Assembly: GCA_020466095.1 (NCBI GenBank)
Contig: CM035808.1
Coordinates: 29,772,959 to 29,836,958 of the forward strand
From: Chlorops oryzae
Taxonomy: Eukaryota; Arthropoda; Insecta; Diptera; Chloropidae
Direction: 5' to 3'
DNA: 64,000 bases
Positions 11,391 to 24,648 of the stretch are shown in pieces. A model generated the notes under the pieces. The model saw nothing but the letters and a program-made list of their open reading frames with translations. It searched no databases and was not told the origin of the DNA. A program made the position numbers and the translations under genes. Numbering within the stretch: position 1 is the first letter of the stretch; each line of letters opens with the position of its first letter.

Positions 11391-13260
11391 CTTTTTTTAA
11401 ATTTAAAATCAAATCGTGCTCAGTCGAGTGAAATCCCTTTTCTGGTGGCCTTTTTAGATTTTTAGAGGACGCCCCTAGAAAGGGATCCCTAATTTCGGGT
11501 CTGTTTACAAATGGAAAATCCACAGACTTAAAAGAATAAAAAAATATCTGATTCCGATTCCAAGTAACAAAAGTCTGACTTAATGGATTCTGACATCTCA
11601 TTTCGTTTCTCTGAATTACTTACTCCACTCTTGTCCATTACTCGTTGTGACATTTCGTCACCCACCACATATAAATCCTTTACAACATTTACAGAAAACT
11701 ACTTAAAAGAAATCGTGCGTCATAAAAACAAAAGGGGCGAGAGAGAGAGAGAGGAAAAAACTACTTCAGCATCAATGGTTGGTCCGCTTCATTCAGCCAT
11801 CGTAGGATCGTTCTTTTCATGTAGTGTCGGCGGCATCTTTTTACGGCGGCACAAGCTTGACTTACAGCTCCGTCAAGTAGTGGGTATTAGCGAAAAACGG
11901 AAAGGAGAAAAGAAAAGAAAAAATTACCCAGATACTATTCCGTCATTAACATTTAATCTGCGTTCCATGAATCAACACATTATGCAAATGAGAGGCAATT
12001 CTCTTGCAGAACGAAGAAATGTACAAACCTCCGCGAAGCTTAATTACTCAATTATTTCACAGCTTCTTGCTGAGGGGGGCGCCTACAACAACACGCCCGA
12101 CTACACGATCCACAAGTACTTACACAAGTAAATACTTAAGAACGAACATATATGTTTGTGCATATGTATATGCATGTGGGTACGTGTGCGTTTTATGTGT
12201 GCCGGTGCATACGAACGCTTTGTAAACTATAATCTATCCACTTCAATCCCTGCATTAGTGTCAATGACTAATTCAATCGGTAATTGAGCGGCATGATTAA
12301 TGAGGGTAACTAAGTTCTCCGTTAGTAACTGTTTAAATCAGCGGCAAGCGTTAATGCCACTCAGGAGAGAGAGAGAGAGAGCTCAAGCGTGCAGTTGTTT
12401 ATAAATAAGAATTCATTTCATTTGATGTTTTTCTAACAAGACCTTTTTTTTTATTTGATGCGTTGAGAATGCGCTTTGTTGGCAGGGTTGGGTTTCAGGG
12501 GTTCAAAGCCCCTCGAGATGCGAGGAAATCACAGCAAGTAAACACGAGAAATTTTAGCAACGAGGCGAAGTTTTCTAAGTTTTTATAGTGCCTCAAACCC
12601 CCGTCGGAATGGCTTTCTGCGTCCGCCCCTGTTTGTTGTGTGCTCGTAACTGGGTTGAAATGAATGCCTGGGAAATGCTTGGGGAAATGACGTTCAAGTG
12701 AAAGAGATAACGAGCTTATGTCTCCATGGGAGCATGTTTTCATTAAAAATCGGTGTTTTTCTCCTTAATCATTGAATGAATGGATTTTAATCACGAAGAC
12801 TGTGCTTTGGAAGAGTACACCATGTAGCTATGGCAGTGAAAAGGACTCGATTTGCCTATGGGAATGATTTTTTTTTTTTTTTTTTGAACCACAGTCGTTC
12901 AGAACGGTTAATTGTATGCGTTCTATTTTGAAAGAAATAGTTATTATAATCAACAGTTAGGAGAAGTGATAGGCAAATCGAACCCTAAAGGTGTTCTTAA
13001 ATTCGCCTATTCTTAAATTTTGTATGAATTTAGGCTCAGAGGTCGGTTTGAAGGAGTCTTTGAAATTCGTACGGGGCAACTGTTTTATCCTTGAAGCAGT
13101 GGCGTAGGTAGGAGTTTGAAAAAGGGGGGGGGGGTTAAAAATAGTAATAAGTTTTGAAAAACTCAATAAAAACTCAAACTAGTACAAGATTTATTATTTC
13201 AAATTTCATTGTATCACACAATTATGTTGGCATTTCATGCCGGTTGAACCACATTTTAAA

Positions 13261-13950
13261 TCAAAGAATGAAATTAAGCCGCCTTGGTTTTTTTGAAAGT
13301 TCATCAAGAACTTCATCTGCACATATAGGTACATTTAAGTGTAAGGACAAAGCTGCCAGGCCATTGAGCCGATTCTGAAATTAATTGAAATGGCTGATTT
13401 AAACAAAAAACCTAGAGAAAAAGTTATAATATACCTGTCCAATTGAGTTCCTTAAATAAGTTTTAATGCGCTTTAAGCATGAAAATGTCCTTTCGGCTGT
13501 ACTGGTTGATACTGGCAGCGTTGCTATAATTTTAAGCAGAAGAAAAGTGGCCTGAAAGGTTTCTTTTGGACAAACATCTATAGAATCAATAGCATTTTTC
13601 GGCGAGATTTGTTTACGACTTAGATATTGCCTCCAAATCATAACTTCCGCCATTACAGCTGATGATGAGCAAGGAAAAAATTCCTCGTAAAATTTTACAG
13701 TTTTCTCCAAATCTGTGTTAGACAAGCTATCATCAAACAGTCTTTGAAATCCTGATAACACATTTTTATGGTTAGAGAACCTCTCTTTTAACTCCATTTT
13801 ATAGAAGTCAAGAAATTCATTAAATAATTTTACGCGATAATACTTTTCTGTAGAAAATCCAGAATTTGCTTGAGTTCGTGTTAGCTTGATACTCACATCT
13901 AGATTTTCTGCCATTGATTTTGTAGATTCAAAGATTATAAATAAATTCAT
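13261..13950 (-). pseudogene. hAT transposase, C-terminal remnant in two exons
   Basis: DNA-cutting enzyme of the hAT superfamily (ZMYM1-like or P52rIPK-like group), nuclear, acting on the element's own ends. The main exon (about 13914 or 13950 down to 13435) encodes STEKYYRVKLFNEFLDFY, then the hATC dimerisation signature LPVSTSTAERTFSCLKRIKT and YLRNSIGQ. A 60-bp GT..AG intron (13434-13375) follows directly after GQ. The last exon (13374-13261) reads NRLNGLAALSLHL and ends RRLNFIL-stop, precisely the continuation hAT proteins show after GQ. Unspliced reading gives a false tail VYYNFFSRFFV. The N-terminal BED finger and most of the RNase-H-like core, including two of the three catalytic acidic residues, are missing. 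The reading frame of the surviving part is intact, which suggests fairly recent insertion. The upstream boundary is uncertain. Confidence 0.88.
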
Positions 13951-14284
13951 CCAAAACTAGACCTAGACTGATGTTGAGGTTTGTTTATCGTCTGGCAGCA
14001 GGTTTAATTGAAAATGAACTGAAGCATTGAAAATGAATGTATTCCACTCAGGTTAACATAAACCTACGGCAGGATTTCCATTGCCAATGTGGATAAATTA
14101 GTTCTTAATCATTTTTGAATTAGTTCATTATATTGCACGTTTCATATGTAGTTTCTTGAGAAGCGTAGATACAAAGGGGTAATTTGTTAGGAGAGCTTTG
14201 AGGAGCTTTTCATAAAAATAGTGAATCTTGGCACAATAGGTCATCTGGGCCGCAGTGCTAGCCTTTGGGCAGATTCACGCTCCA

Positions 14285-14318
14285 TATTATTATTATTATT
14301 ATATTATTATTATTATTA
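14285..14318. repeat. (ATT)n microsatellite inside the hAT element
   Basis: ATT/TTA trinucleotide run with one interruption. It lies between the transposase remnant and the right terminus. Confidence 0.9.
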
Positions 14319-17300
14319 CGGGGTAATTTAGTAAGAAAATTTTTTTATGATTTTAAAATACATAAATGTAAAAATATTTGATAAGAGGTTGGTATTTTGG
14401 TCATAAGTTTTTTTTGGCTATTTTAGCTTTTTCGTTTTTCATATTTTCCCATTTAAAAAAAAAACTCATGGCAGCGCTGTGTTCGCTTAAATGTAATGCT
14501 CGAATTCATCATCGATTATTCGCAAGCATAGATCTAAAAGGGCACCCTTATGCAGGGTACACATGGGCACATGGGGACGCAAACATATATGATTCTAAAC
14601 AACTCACACTCAACAATCGTGGGTTTTACTTCGTGCATATATACCGAATTTAAAACACATTCATTCCTTCACATTTTATGCGGCAAAGGGGGGAGGGGAT
14701 ATATCCCCTATTTCCCCCCTTACCTACGCCACTGCCTTGAAGTGACTTTTTGCTGATCAAATCGAAATCTTGACTTAAACCGACATTTTTAACCCATTTA
14801 CAGCCGAGAAATGATTTCAAAACTTGTCAAAATCGTATAAAAATTCCCAAAAAAAATGGGGTTTGATTTTCGCATATTCTTAGCGTTTAAACCTGCTAAG
14901 TTTCGATGTCATTCGAAAGAAGAAACCCCAATGCATTGTCAGGCAAAAAAATCTTTTTTAATTTCAAATTCTAAATACGGAGAAATTGGTGATGAGTAAA
15001 ACTGCTAAGTCCAACTGTGGTCAAAGTTCACAGCTAACACCAACAAGTGACTCCAACGTAGCTTTTGTATAGTGCACAGATTCATTTAGAAGAGACTTCA
15101 TAAAGGAAGAAAGTAAACCATCGATATTTTTGGTCTCCTTCATAAGCTTTAAGTCTTGAAAAAAGCGTTTTTTGTTTACCTTGTAAAGTTTTGAAATTTG
15201 AAGTTAGCAGGTTTACACTTTCAAGCCGACGATATCAAGTTTTTCATTTTTGACAGAGCTCGAGTTAGCCCCGAAGAATCAAACTCAAAATGTAGTTGGT
15301 TCATTTTTAGATATTTTTCAAATGAATTAACTACAATTTTGAGCTTGTTTCCTACGATGAAAATCTTAATTCAAAGCAATTTCTTGCTTGCTTTGGAAAA
15401 TTGTTCAGATGTGAGTTAGCAGGGACACACATTTAACTCTGTTTCCCAGCTGCCTCACGTACACAAGATAAAATTCATCCCAGGCAAGAACCTTTCCCTT
15501 CAAAGGCCTTTCTCTTTGTTTTCATAATGTAAATTTAATTTTTTAATTTAAATACAATTTACTCGATATTGTAAACGTCCCTGAGCAGCCAAGGTCAGAG
15601 CAAATAAGGTTCCGCTGGTGGACATTGCGCAATTAATCAAGATTGAGTAACACTAATTCATTAAAAATACTGAATTAAATTGATAGTTCGATGGAATATG
15701 CAAATTCGAATGGCAAAAATATTATTATATACAAAAATTACACCCTTTTCCTTATAACATTGCGCAGTAGATGCCTACATACAAACGAGTATTTAGTGAC
15801 ATATTTAACTACCTAGGAGCAAAAAAAAATTACACTAAAAAAAAAGAGAACAATAACACCTAGAAGCGCCTCTGACGATTTCCTCTTGAAAAGGAAAAAA
15901 TCAATTTGTATGGCAATTTTTGCATACATTAAATTTTGCGACTGTTTTCCATGTCTGCCGGGTGTGAATTGCACTTCGAATTGCATTAAGCAATTCTTGG
16001 TCTCTTGGGTTCGTGTGCTCGCTTGTGCTCGATTCTAATAAAATATGCACGCATAAGGTACCTACAACAACTGTGTGTGCTGCCAACTATGTGCAGCTCT
16101 TGATGTTGGCAATTGTTGACAGCGGCTCTAGATCTCTGAGTTGCCATTTTCGGCATTTCACATCCTCCCCTCGCCACCTCGCCGCCTATCACTGCACGAA
16201 CTCCGCTGTTGAGCAAGCTAGAAGACTGTGTGTTGGCGTTGCAACTTAATAGTGCAAATGGCAATGCAACATCCACTGTCGCAGTGTCGCACAGACGCAC
16301 AGTCGTGTAGCTCAAAGACCGGCAGCAAGAAAAACAACAGGCTGCGGGGGAAAAAAAAGGTTTTTTTCCTTTTGTATATTTTTATTTTATGGCACTTTGG
16401 AATGTAAATTTAAGTGTTGTCACGCATTGGCTCTTATGCAGCCCAACTTAGGTGCAGAACGAAAGGACGTAAAAAATGCAAGAAGAAGACGAAGAATGAG
16501 TGCAAGTTGATGGTGCACCACCGCAACCATACATTCGTTCGGTTTCACTTTTTAAATTGTCTGGCGGGCGAAAAAGCTTTTATGTCTTATTTGAAGAAAA
16601 TCCATTTTTACTGGCGGTGGAAAAAGGTTTTAGTGCAAAAAACAATTTTTTTTTTTTTTTAAATTATGTATTACCAAGAAGAATGCGATTTTTTAAAGCG
16701 AACTGTTCGTTTCTTTAAAGGAACTAATATTTGATTTGATTAATTTGAAAGGAAAATTTTCTTTCAGTACGAACAACGTTCCTCATTAATCAAAACAACA
16801 TGTTTAGAACATTCGAACAAAACAAAAATGAAAAAAAAACAACAAAAACACAAAATAAATAAAAACAATTATATTCTAACAGTTTTTTCGGAGGAAAACA
16901 AATGCATTTCAACTCAATTGCCGCCCACGTAATCGTCGAGCAACATGAGATACTTCCTGTTTTGATTCTTTTATTTTATTTGAAATTTCTGCTCATAAAA
17001 AAAATTGTTTTTTTTTTTTTTTTGCACGCGGCATGAGTAAGACTGACTGACTGACAGCATAAGCTCTGAACGCTGACTAAAAACATCAGAGGCAGCTTCG
17101 GTGGTGTTAATATGCTAATTTTCCATATCCTTAACCAAAGACATGCCCGAACGAGCATGCAAAATATTCGAGCAGCCTCAGAAGGTATGACGACACCCTC
17201 TGCCACCGAAATTGACGCAAAAAGAAGAGAACGGCAAACCTTAACAAAAAAATTATTAAGAAAATAATTTATTTTTATAATAAAAAGGCCACACACGAAT

Positions 17301-20300
17301 CTGAAGGCAATCGAATCAGATACATATGTATGTACCTATTCTTGGAGATGTCATAATTAATAGACCTTAGAGCATTGCTTTTCTCATATCTAAATGAATT
17401 GGAAAAGGAACAAAGTAGCCGACATATGGAGAAGTCTATTCGGATATCTGTAAAAACATCTCCTTTGGGTTTCTGCGGACGAAAGACATTCAGCATCAGA
17501 TTAAGATTTAGATTCCGATTAAGATTCATACTCAGATATGGATAAAGCTGGGGAGCAAACTTTAACAGAACCCACACAGAATGTTGTGATAGCGCGTAAT
17601 GCGGTTCGAACTTTTGTTTACCACAAAACTGAAACAATAAAGCGGGTTAAGTCTTCAGAGTTCAGACTTCTTCATTCATATACCGCCGCATTCTAATCGT
17701 TTTATCGTTCCATCAAATATGCGTACAAACTTTTCCTTGGAATTCCTTCGCATTTTATGAACACACAAAACATTTGTACATGTTCCTTCTTAAAAAAAAA
17801 GCTCATAAATAATCGCAAAAAAAAAAAAACAATCACTAAATACGCTGAATTTCGTTTCCAAAGAATCCTGAACGAAAGATTAATGCGGGCTGTGAGTTTT
17901 TGCGAAAGAACAATATTCCCCATGCTTGGTATGCTAAACGATGAATGGAGCAGAGACCATTCAGAGACTGCACACACACATACTTTACGGGCTCGAATGA
18001 GGACTAAGGGAAAAGTATAGAGATCACTTATCCCTTTCCCTAATCCTTCGGTGCTCTCTAAAAGAAAAGGAGAAACCATTTTGATATTAAATAATCCCAT
18101 CATATCTTGTTAATGCCATTATTCACCCAAGGATAATTAAAGGGAAATCGAAATAAAAAATTAAAAAAAGAAATTAGATGCATACTTAAGATTTTTCGTT
18201 CAGTCCTATTTTTATTTTTTATTTTTTTTTTTGACTCATTGTTCGTTCCTACCTTAATGAAGAGTGTTCTTTTATTTTTTAGAATTCTTTTTTTCCCCTC
18301 TGAATGTGTTCTTTTTATTTGTTTTCTCTCAATATTTCACGTGGCGCCTAACTTCCAGTGTTCTTTGTTTTTTTTTTTAAATGTTTTTACCAAGAATTGC
18401 CAAAAATAATAAACTTATTTCTTATTCTTGAGGGACTTCAATTTGTTTTCCCGCAGATAGAAAAAGCGTTGAGCTGTGTTTTCTTTTTAGATTGACAAAT
18501 AACGTTTTTATATTTATTTTTTCTTCTCCTGTCCCAAAGTCTACGCAGGCTCGTGACAAGAAAAACACATTTGGAAGAACATTCCATTAGAGAATTTTTC
18601 AGGATCAAAAAATTCGATTTTGATTTTTTTTAAAATAAATTTTGCCACCAGAAAAATATTCCACACATGTCGATATTGGTCGAGGAGAATTTAGGTATGT
18701 TTGAGATTGAAAAAAGTTGTTTTATTTTTTATTCATTTTAAAGGTAAGTGGACTCATGAGAAAAGGCCGGGCCGAGGTAGTTCCTTGCTGTTTGTGAAGC
18801 GTTGAAAATATTTCAAGAAAAGTTTTTCACATTTCAAGAGTGTTTGGCTAGTGTTTTTAACTCGGATTAAGAGAAAGGAGATTTAAAGATAAAATAAAGA
18901 GTGGGATAATCCATTAAAGGTGATTTCGAATCTGCCAATTTGTTAGAAGAGATAAATGTGTTGGAAAAGGAAAATTCTTTTCACATATTTTTATGACAAT
19001 CCCAAGCGGACTGATGCACTAAGCGACCTCGAGCTTTGAAAACTATTGCGGCCTGAACCTGTCTATTTAATTTTTTTTTTCCATTCACACACTTCTTCAG
19101 TATCTATAGTTTCATTGTATGAAATTCTAGCCCTTGCAGATTCCTTCAATGATCCCTAGGGGTTCATTATTGAGAGTTTTGACTTAACAAAAAAATGGAA
19201 TGTCTTGCGCAAGAAGCGGATTTGATTGTAGCTGCCTCCAAGCGTTAGCATTTTAATATTTTTGAATTGTTGCGCAGAAAATCCGTGCTATTGGAAATCA
19301 AGAATAACTGTTTCAAGAGACCATTTTAAACATCCTAAGAATTAAAATCATGAAGATTTTTTTTTTATTGATTCAATCAATCGGTTCTGTTTGATGTCAA
19401 CGTACGCCTCCTCCTTGTGAAATGATGTTATTAATTTTGTAGCCATACGATAATACATTCTGTTTACATAGTAAGGGTCTTCTTTTTAATACCTGACGTG
19501 AATCTGATCTCAACTTGTTCCACCCTATTAGAGCCTTGTAATTGAATCACATTTGATTGACTGCTTTTGCTTATCTTAACAAAACAATTTTTTTTCTCTT
19601 TTTTTTTTTTTGCAAATCAGGGACTTTTTCTGAAACTCAATTTAGTAAATTGAATTTCCATGTTTACAACACATATGAAATGTTTTGTATCTACAAAAAC
19701 GTGCCTTTCATAGATAGAAAATATAACAAAATAAAAAAAAAACAAACAGCTTAATTTTGCGTATTCATTTTGACATTATTTTGTGCGAAATCTTTTGGGA
19801 GGAATGATTTATTTTTTTTGTTCGGCTTTTGTTTACGATGAAAAAGATCAAATAAAGTGCGAATTAAATTGCTTTCCAATTGATTTCCGTTGAAATGATG
19901 GCTTCCGAAAATTATCGATTTTCTCCCAACAGTTTCCAAGGCTGCAGAAATAGGCCATCGAATTTTTATGCATATGGTAGGTAATTAAAAAAAAAAAAAA
20001 GAACCGAAAATTCAAAGAGGGAATTTATTCAATAAATATATTATCATTTTTTATACAAATCTTTCAACAGTTCATTCATCGAATTTCTTTTGTTCAACGT
20101 ACAAAGACGTCTTAATTACGCCTGATGGGGGAAAATCTCGTCGACCTTTTTAACCGTTTGAGTGGATTTTTATGTCTTCAGAGAGGCATCGTTCGCTTTA
20201 ATTCTTTTCTTCTCAAAAGGCTATTTAAGAAAAAAGGTTATAAATATTTTAATTTTTTTCTAGAATTATTGAGAAAGTTCCCGAGATGATTTCGCAGACG

Positions 20301-20696
20301 ATCGAAAAGATATTCAAATTGTTGATGATTTATATCTCGACCGAGGGAATTATTGAACATAAACAGGGACAGCTGACTGCACCTGAAATTTATTTCAATC
20401 TCGTTGCTCTCATCGGAAGCGAAAAAAATTTTTTTTTGTTTCGTGCAAACACGTAGAAAAAATTAAAACAAAAATGCAAAAATAATAAAATTTCATTTGA
20501 AAATAAAAATCTCAGATCAAAGCGAAGTTAATGCGCCGCTCTCCAAACAAATTTGTTTACGCTAGAATAAAGTCCAGGAAAAGTCGTTTCACAGATGCAA
20601 AATTTATTTCTAGAAATGCAATTCTTTCGCTCATTCGGCGCGCGTGTGTGTGTGTTTGTGTGTAAATGTTTGTTTACCCTGCAAGAAGGGAAGCAA

Positions 20697-21272
20697 CCCA
20701 GCGGAAAATTATCTCCTGCATGACAAAGTCACCAATGATGTCATCGATGACATATAGGTGACATTGTCATGCATGACATCTTGGAGGACATGTCATCGTG
20801 GAGGAATGCTGTTCATGTGCTTGACTATCATTGGCTACTGAAATTTAAATAAGGTTTTAGCGTCAGTTCAGCGTTAGCATGAAGTGGCGTAGATGATGAG
20901 TGCTCGACTCAGAATCCGAAGATCGCGGGTTCGATCCCTGGCAGAGGCGAACAAAAATTGTTCAAAATAGATTTTTTAAAATTTTCGAAACATTCAAAGC
21001 GAGGGCAAAGAAGAGAGTTATCAAACTGGTTTCTATAAATTGACATTTAGAGAGAAAAGAGCAAATGTGCTGCTCTCAAATGCTTTTTTCGCCATCGCAT
21101 CTCCTGGCATGACCAGTGACATTTTCTAATCTTCCGGTGATAATTTCACCGCTGAAGTCCCTGTCAGCTCCTGTGTAAATGTCATACAAAGTGTCACCGG
21201 AAATAGCATGCATTCCGGCTCCGAAGTCACTAGGAAATCATCGGGGATGTCCGCGGGACATTTCCCGCTGGG
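20697..21272. mobile_element. CCC..GGG-terminated element, member 1 (576 bp, AA flanks)
   Basis: Ends CCCAGCGGAAAAT and ATTTCCCGCTGGG. Direct AA at 20695-20696 and 21273-21274. The interior has inverted words such as TGACAT/ATGTCA, CTCCTG and ATGTCATCG repeated in both orientations, and a tRNA-like stretch at 20885-20950. No coding frame with a known domain. It shares end sequence and 2-bp flanks with the elements at 22042, 37723, 43881 and 44660. Confidence 0.75.
20885..20950 (+). repeat. tRNA-like sequence with A and B boxes (SINE head or tRNA relic)
   Basis: TGGCGTAGATGATGAG (20885-20900) resembles a pol III A box. GGTTCGATCC (20928-20937) is a perfect B box, at a spacing normal for tRNAs. 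The acceptor stem does not pair and the anticodon stem is poor, so it is not a functional tRNA. It lies inside the inverted-repeat element 20697-21272. Confidence 0.5.
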
Positions 21273-22041
21273 AAACGCGCTACTGAATGTGTACTTTCTA
21301 AATATAGGTAGGTACTTGTTCAAGGCGAAGAGAACAACCAGAAGTAAAAGTGCCATTGCTTTGCTTCGTAAAGCAAATCCGTGCAGAGCATCAAGAGTGA
21401 TGCTAGACTTTGCATGAACTTCTGGAAGAAGGTTCCTACCTAAAAGAGACCACTACGTTGCTTGAGGAAAAGAGAAAAACCAACTGAATTCTATTTTCAA
21501 ACAAGAATGCATTGAAGTGTACACTTGAAAGTATTTTTGTAAAGTAGAAAATGACAACAGAAGCAAACAAATAAATGGAATTTTAAAAAATCATTGAAAA
21601 CTTTGAGAGCGAAACATTTTGAGGCCTTAAGAAAAAGAAGAAAAAAATATTTAAGGGCTCCAAACTTAAGTCAGCTTAAAAATATGAACGAACCCAAACA
21701 ATAATAATAGGGCTCGGAAATCTGTTGCCATAGAACGAAACAAACTGAAAACAGCTTTAAAAAAAAAGGACCAAAAATAGAATTAAAACTTATTTAAATT
21801 CAGGAAAAATAACCGGAGGTCGTTTGGGATGCTCCAAGGCATGCGAAGTGAGAGAGCAGAAATGTTCTCTGAAGCATTCTTTTTCTAATTTCATCCTCGA
21901 TTGATAGGAAAACATCGATGAGGCACATCACACAAACAACGGCCCCTCATGTTTCACCCATTACCATCGCCCTTTTTGGATGTTAGTTCAGAAATATGAA
22001 TAAAATTCGTCATTAAAGAAAAGGTTAAGATTCTCAAGGAT

Positions 22042-22366
22042 CCCGCCAAACACTTTCCGAGTGCCCAAAAATATGAGTCCGAAATATGAAGAAACGGCTC
22101 TTATATGACTATTATATGACTCTTATATGAGCGGTAATAAGAGTCCGATATGAGTGCGGAAAGAGTCATATGTGACATCAATATGATCTCATACGGTATA
22201 TCATATACCGTATATATATTCCGTATATGGAATCGGACTTATATAGGACGAACTTCGCAAGAAGGGAAACACGTTAATTCAGGATTCCTAAACGACCTCA
22301 TTATGAGGTCGCCGACTCCAAATAAGGACTCACATGACTCTTTTAGCACTCAGAATATTTGCTGGG
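22042..22366. mobile_element. CCC..GGG-terminated element, member 2 (325 bp, AT flanks)
   Basis: Left end CCCGCCAAACACTTTCCGAG, right end (reverse complement) CCCAGCAAATATTCTGAGTG: related with a 2-base gap. AT directly flanks both sides (22040-22041, 22367-22368). The interior is rich in TATATGACTC / GAGTCATAT-type words and a palindrome around CGGTATATCATATACCG, and shares AGTCCGAAATATGA-like words with the element at 37723. Confidence 0.75.
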
Positions 22367-23775
22367 ATGTCTAATTTTCAAAACTTTCAAAAGCTATTAG
22401 GCACTGAAAGGCTCTGATTTCTGCTCAGAACCCTTTTACAGGGCCCTTTTACGTGGAATTGCTCATAACGGAAATCTCAGAAATCGATATATTCAATCGA
22501 TAAATACCGATTATTATTGGGGCTTTAAGCAGCGCTGTACAAATGGCGCCCCAACTCTTATAATCACTGAACCCGCCCATACGTCTCGTACAGCAAGCCA
22601 GTGTGCCAGTGTAACCTGTGTACGTACGTACGTAAATAAAAGTTTATTTGAAATGATTTTCTGAATGTTAGAAAAACTATTGCTTTTAGCAATATTGTGT
22701 TTGTTTTGATTGTTTTTCAGTTAAGAACAAAGCGAAGAATGAAAAAAAAAACTTTAAAATTATTATTGCTCACAAGCGCGTCCGCCCACGAGTTCGTTTC
22801 AATTTAGCGCTTACCGCAAGATTAATCATGAAAGCCTCTTAAAATTTGCCATCGCCATTGACATTTCCTTTCAAGTTTGGCTTTGACTTATGGATTTCCT
22901 GAGCACGCCTTCGCTTTTTTTCAATAACGAAATGCAATACTCTGCGAATGGGTTTCAATCGATTTGTTCTTTTTTCTCTTCCATTGCTTTTGTATGAAGC
23001 TGATGAAAAATTTTCTCTTCTCTGGCAAAGTGTATTTGAAAAGCTCCTATCTTTGTTTTATTATTTTTGCGAGCGTTGCTTGAGAGTCCTTCCAATTGTT
23101 TGAGTGATCTGAAAAAAAACTTAATTTAACCCATTCTGGTCCACAGGTCGATTTTTTTACCATCTTTCTCTTTCTGTGCAAGCAATCATGGTGTTGAGCA
23201 CACTCGCTTTTATTATTGGAACGATTATTTTGGAGCATTTTCAGCTAGATAGTAATTAAAATAAAATTAAAAAAATATTGGCGGTTTACTATAAGAATTC
23301 GATATACCATAAGCCTTCTGGTGGCACCATCCAGCCACCCAAATATATCAGAAAATTTTTCGAGCCCGCAAAATCCTCTCAAAGTGTACTTAGGTACAAC
23401 ATGTCCTTTGAAGGATTTAAATTTTCTTAAATTCAAAACAGCTCGGTCGATTAAGGGTTAATAGAAAAATTTGGAGATTTATTATTATTCAAAAAAAAAA
23501 ATTTTTCTTTCGATTAAACAATTTTTAGCGCTTTTCTCGTTTGTTTGTTTCTGTTTGTTTTTATTGTTTGCTGTGTGGTCTGGGAGATATTTTCCGAGCT
23601 TTTATAATAGCTCAGAGCCCGTAGTCTATGAATATATTTAACATTTTTAAGCAAGAACAATTTAAAACATTATTGACAAATTTCTTATAAAGAGAAAGAA
23701 GCACAACAAAATAGACTCTGCCCTAAAGCAACTCAAACAATAGAGCTCCAGCTATTTATGCTACAAATAAAGTGT

Positions 23776-24440
23776 TTTTTTTTAATGTGCTTTCAAGTGC
23801 TTATTTATTTGTATGCTTAACTCTCGTAGTGTGGATTGTTATTTGGCCAGGCAAATACGGCAGATGAAGTGCAAATAAAAGTTTTCACAATTTTATGCAA
23901 AATTTTGCAAGCAAATATTTGGCTTTCCAATGAAGTAGCAGATTATTCCGCAAAAAAAAGGTTGCTTTAAAATATTCGATTGCCTTCCATAGTTACCAAC
24001 AATTGGAAATTCGGGAAAACGTCATTTGAAAAACCTTTCTTTGTAACTTTTCCAATTTCACACAATCAAGGGTGTTATAGTCAGTCGGCAGTCATATGGG
24101 ATTTAGAAAATCTTAGCATAGAACATGAAACATCAAGCGGAAATGGTGAGAGCCTGAAACGAAGGGAATTTCCCCAAAAAAAAAAGACCCCCCTCGAACC
24201 AAAAAACCTTTAATAAGGGCTTTTTAGAAAATTTAATTAAAAAGTTTTTAGGGTAATTCCGGCAGAATTGAAGCGAAAAAAGATCCCTCAAAATGTAAAA
24301 AATCCACAATCTAGCATCGCCCACTTTTTTTTAAATTTAATAAATCAAGATTAAAAAGTTTTATGATTCAAATTGAGAGAATTTTAAACAAAACTTTACC
24401 CTTGGTGGCAATCACACTAACCTAACCTAATCCACTACAA
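23776..24440 (+). repeat. Local duplication, copy A
   Basis: From TTTTTAATGTGCTTTCAAG to GGTGGCAATCACACTAACC and (CCTAA). Its first ~210 bp are essentially identical to copy A' (24647 onward). After that only patches match (for example TTGTAACTTTTCCAATTTCA and AATCTAGCATCGCCCAC). The right end resembles the 3' tail of the SINEs in this window. It is non-coding. Confidence 0.85.
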
Positions 24441-24452
24441 AAGAAGATTTTC

Positions 24453-24648
24453 AACTTCCAAATAAAGCGTAAGCTTCAAATTCGCAACATAGGTTCACCA
24501 AGGCGAATGAAGGGTGTAGGGAAATAATTTATGTGGCCCTCCCACTGCCACGCCCACAAATAGAGAAGAAAAACATAGTGCACTCATAATGTCGGGACGC
24601 TGGGTATTTCAAAGTCGGGCTTGACCGACTTTAGCTTTCTAACTTGTT
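24453..24648 (+). mobile_element. 3' fragment of the 10340-type DINE-1/mini-me-like element
   Basis: Near copy of the last repeat unit and terminus of 10340-11390: AAGCTTCAAATTCGCAACAT, CCACTGCCACGCCCACAAAT, CGGGACGCTGGGTATT, hairpin AAGTCGG..CCGACTT and the terminal ACTTGTT. It is 5'-truncated and lies exactly between the two copies of the local duplication. Confidence 0.85.

Larger units (their letters stand above)
13097..14734 (-). mobile_element. hAT transposon, internally deleted, 1638 bp, with perfect 8-bp TSD
   Basis: Termini are CAGTGGCGTAGGTA and its exact inverted copy TACCTACGCCACTG. The octamer CCTTGAAG flanks it on both sides (13089-13096 and 14735-14742). It contains the 3' end of a transposase gene on the minus strand (13261-13950) and an (ATT)n tract at 14285-14318. 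The 5' transposase exons and the zinc finger are absent, so the copy is non-autonomous. A complete element of this type would be expected to be 2-4 kb. Confidence 0.95.

Noticed and set aside
11583..12131. 182-codon plus-strand open frame
   Set aside because: Longest free frame in the intron, but no recognisable domain, a low-complexity GERERE stretch from a GA microsatellite, and no splice or promoter context; length alone is not enough.
13399..13434. C-terminal tail VYYNFFSRFFV of the hAT frame
   Set aside because: It is intron sequence; splicing at 13434/13375 gives the normal hAT continuation instead.
15901..16315. GC-richer block with open frames on both strands
   Set aside because: Could be a promoter or untranslated exon, but no core-promoter motif or coding signature is clear enough to list as a feature.
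20885..20950. Functional tRNA gene
   Set aside because: A and B boxes are present but stems do not pair properly and there is no T-run terminator at the right distance; kept only as a tRNA-like repeat.
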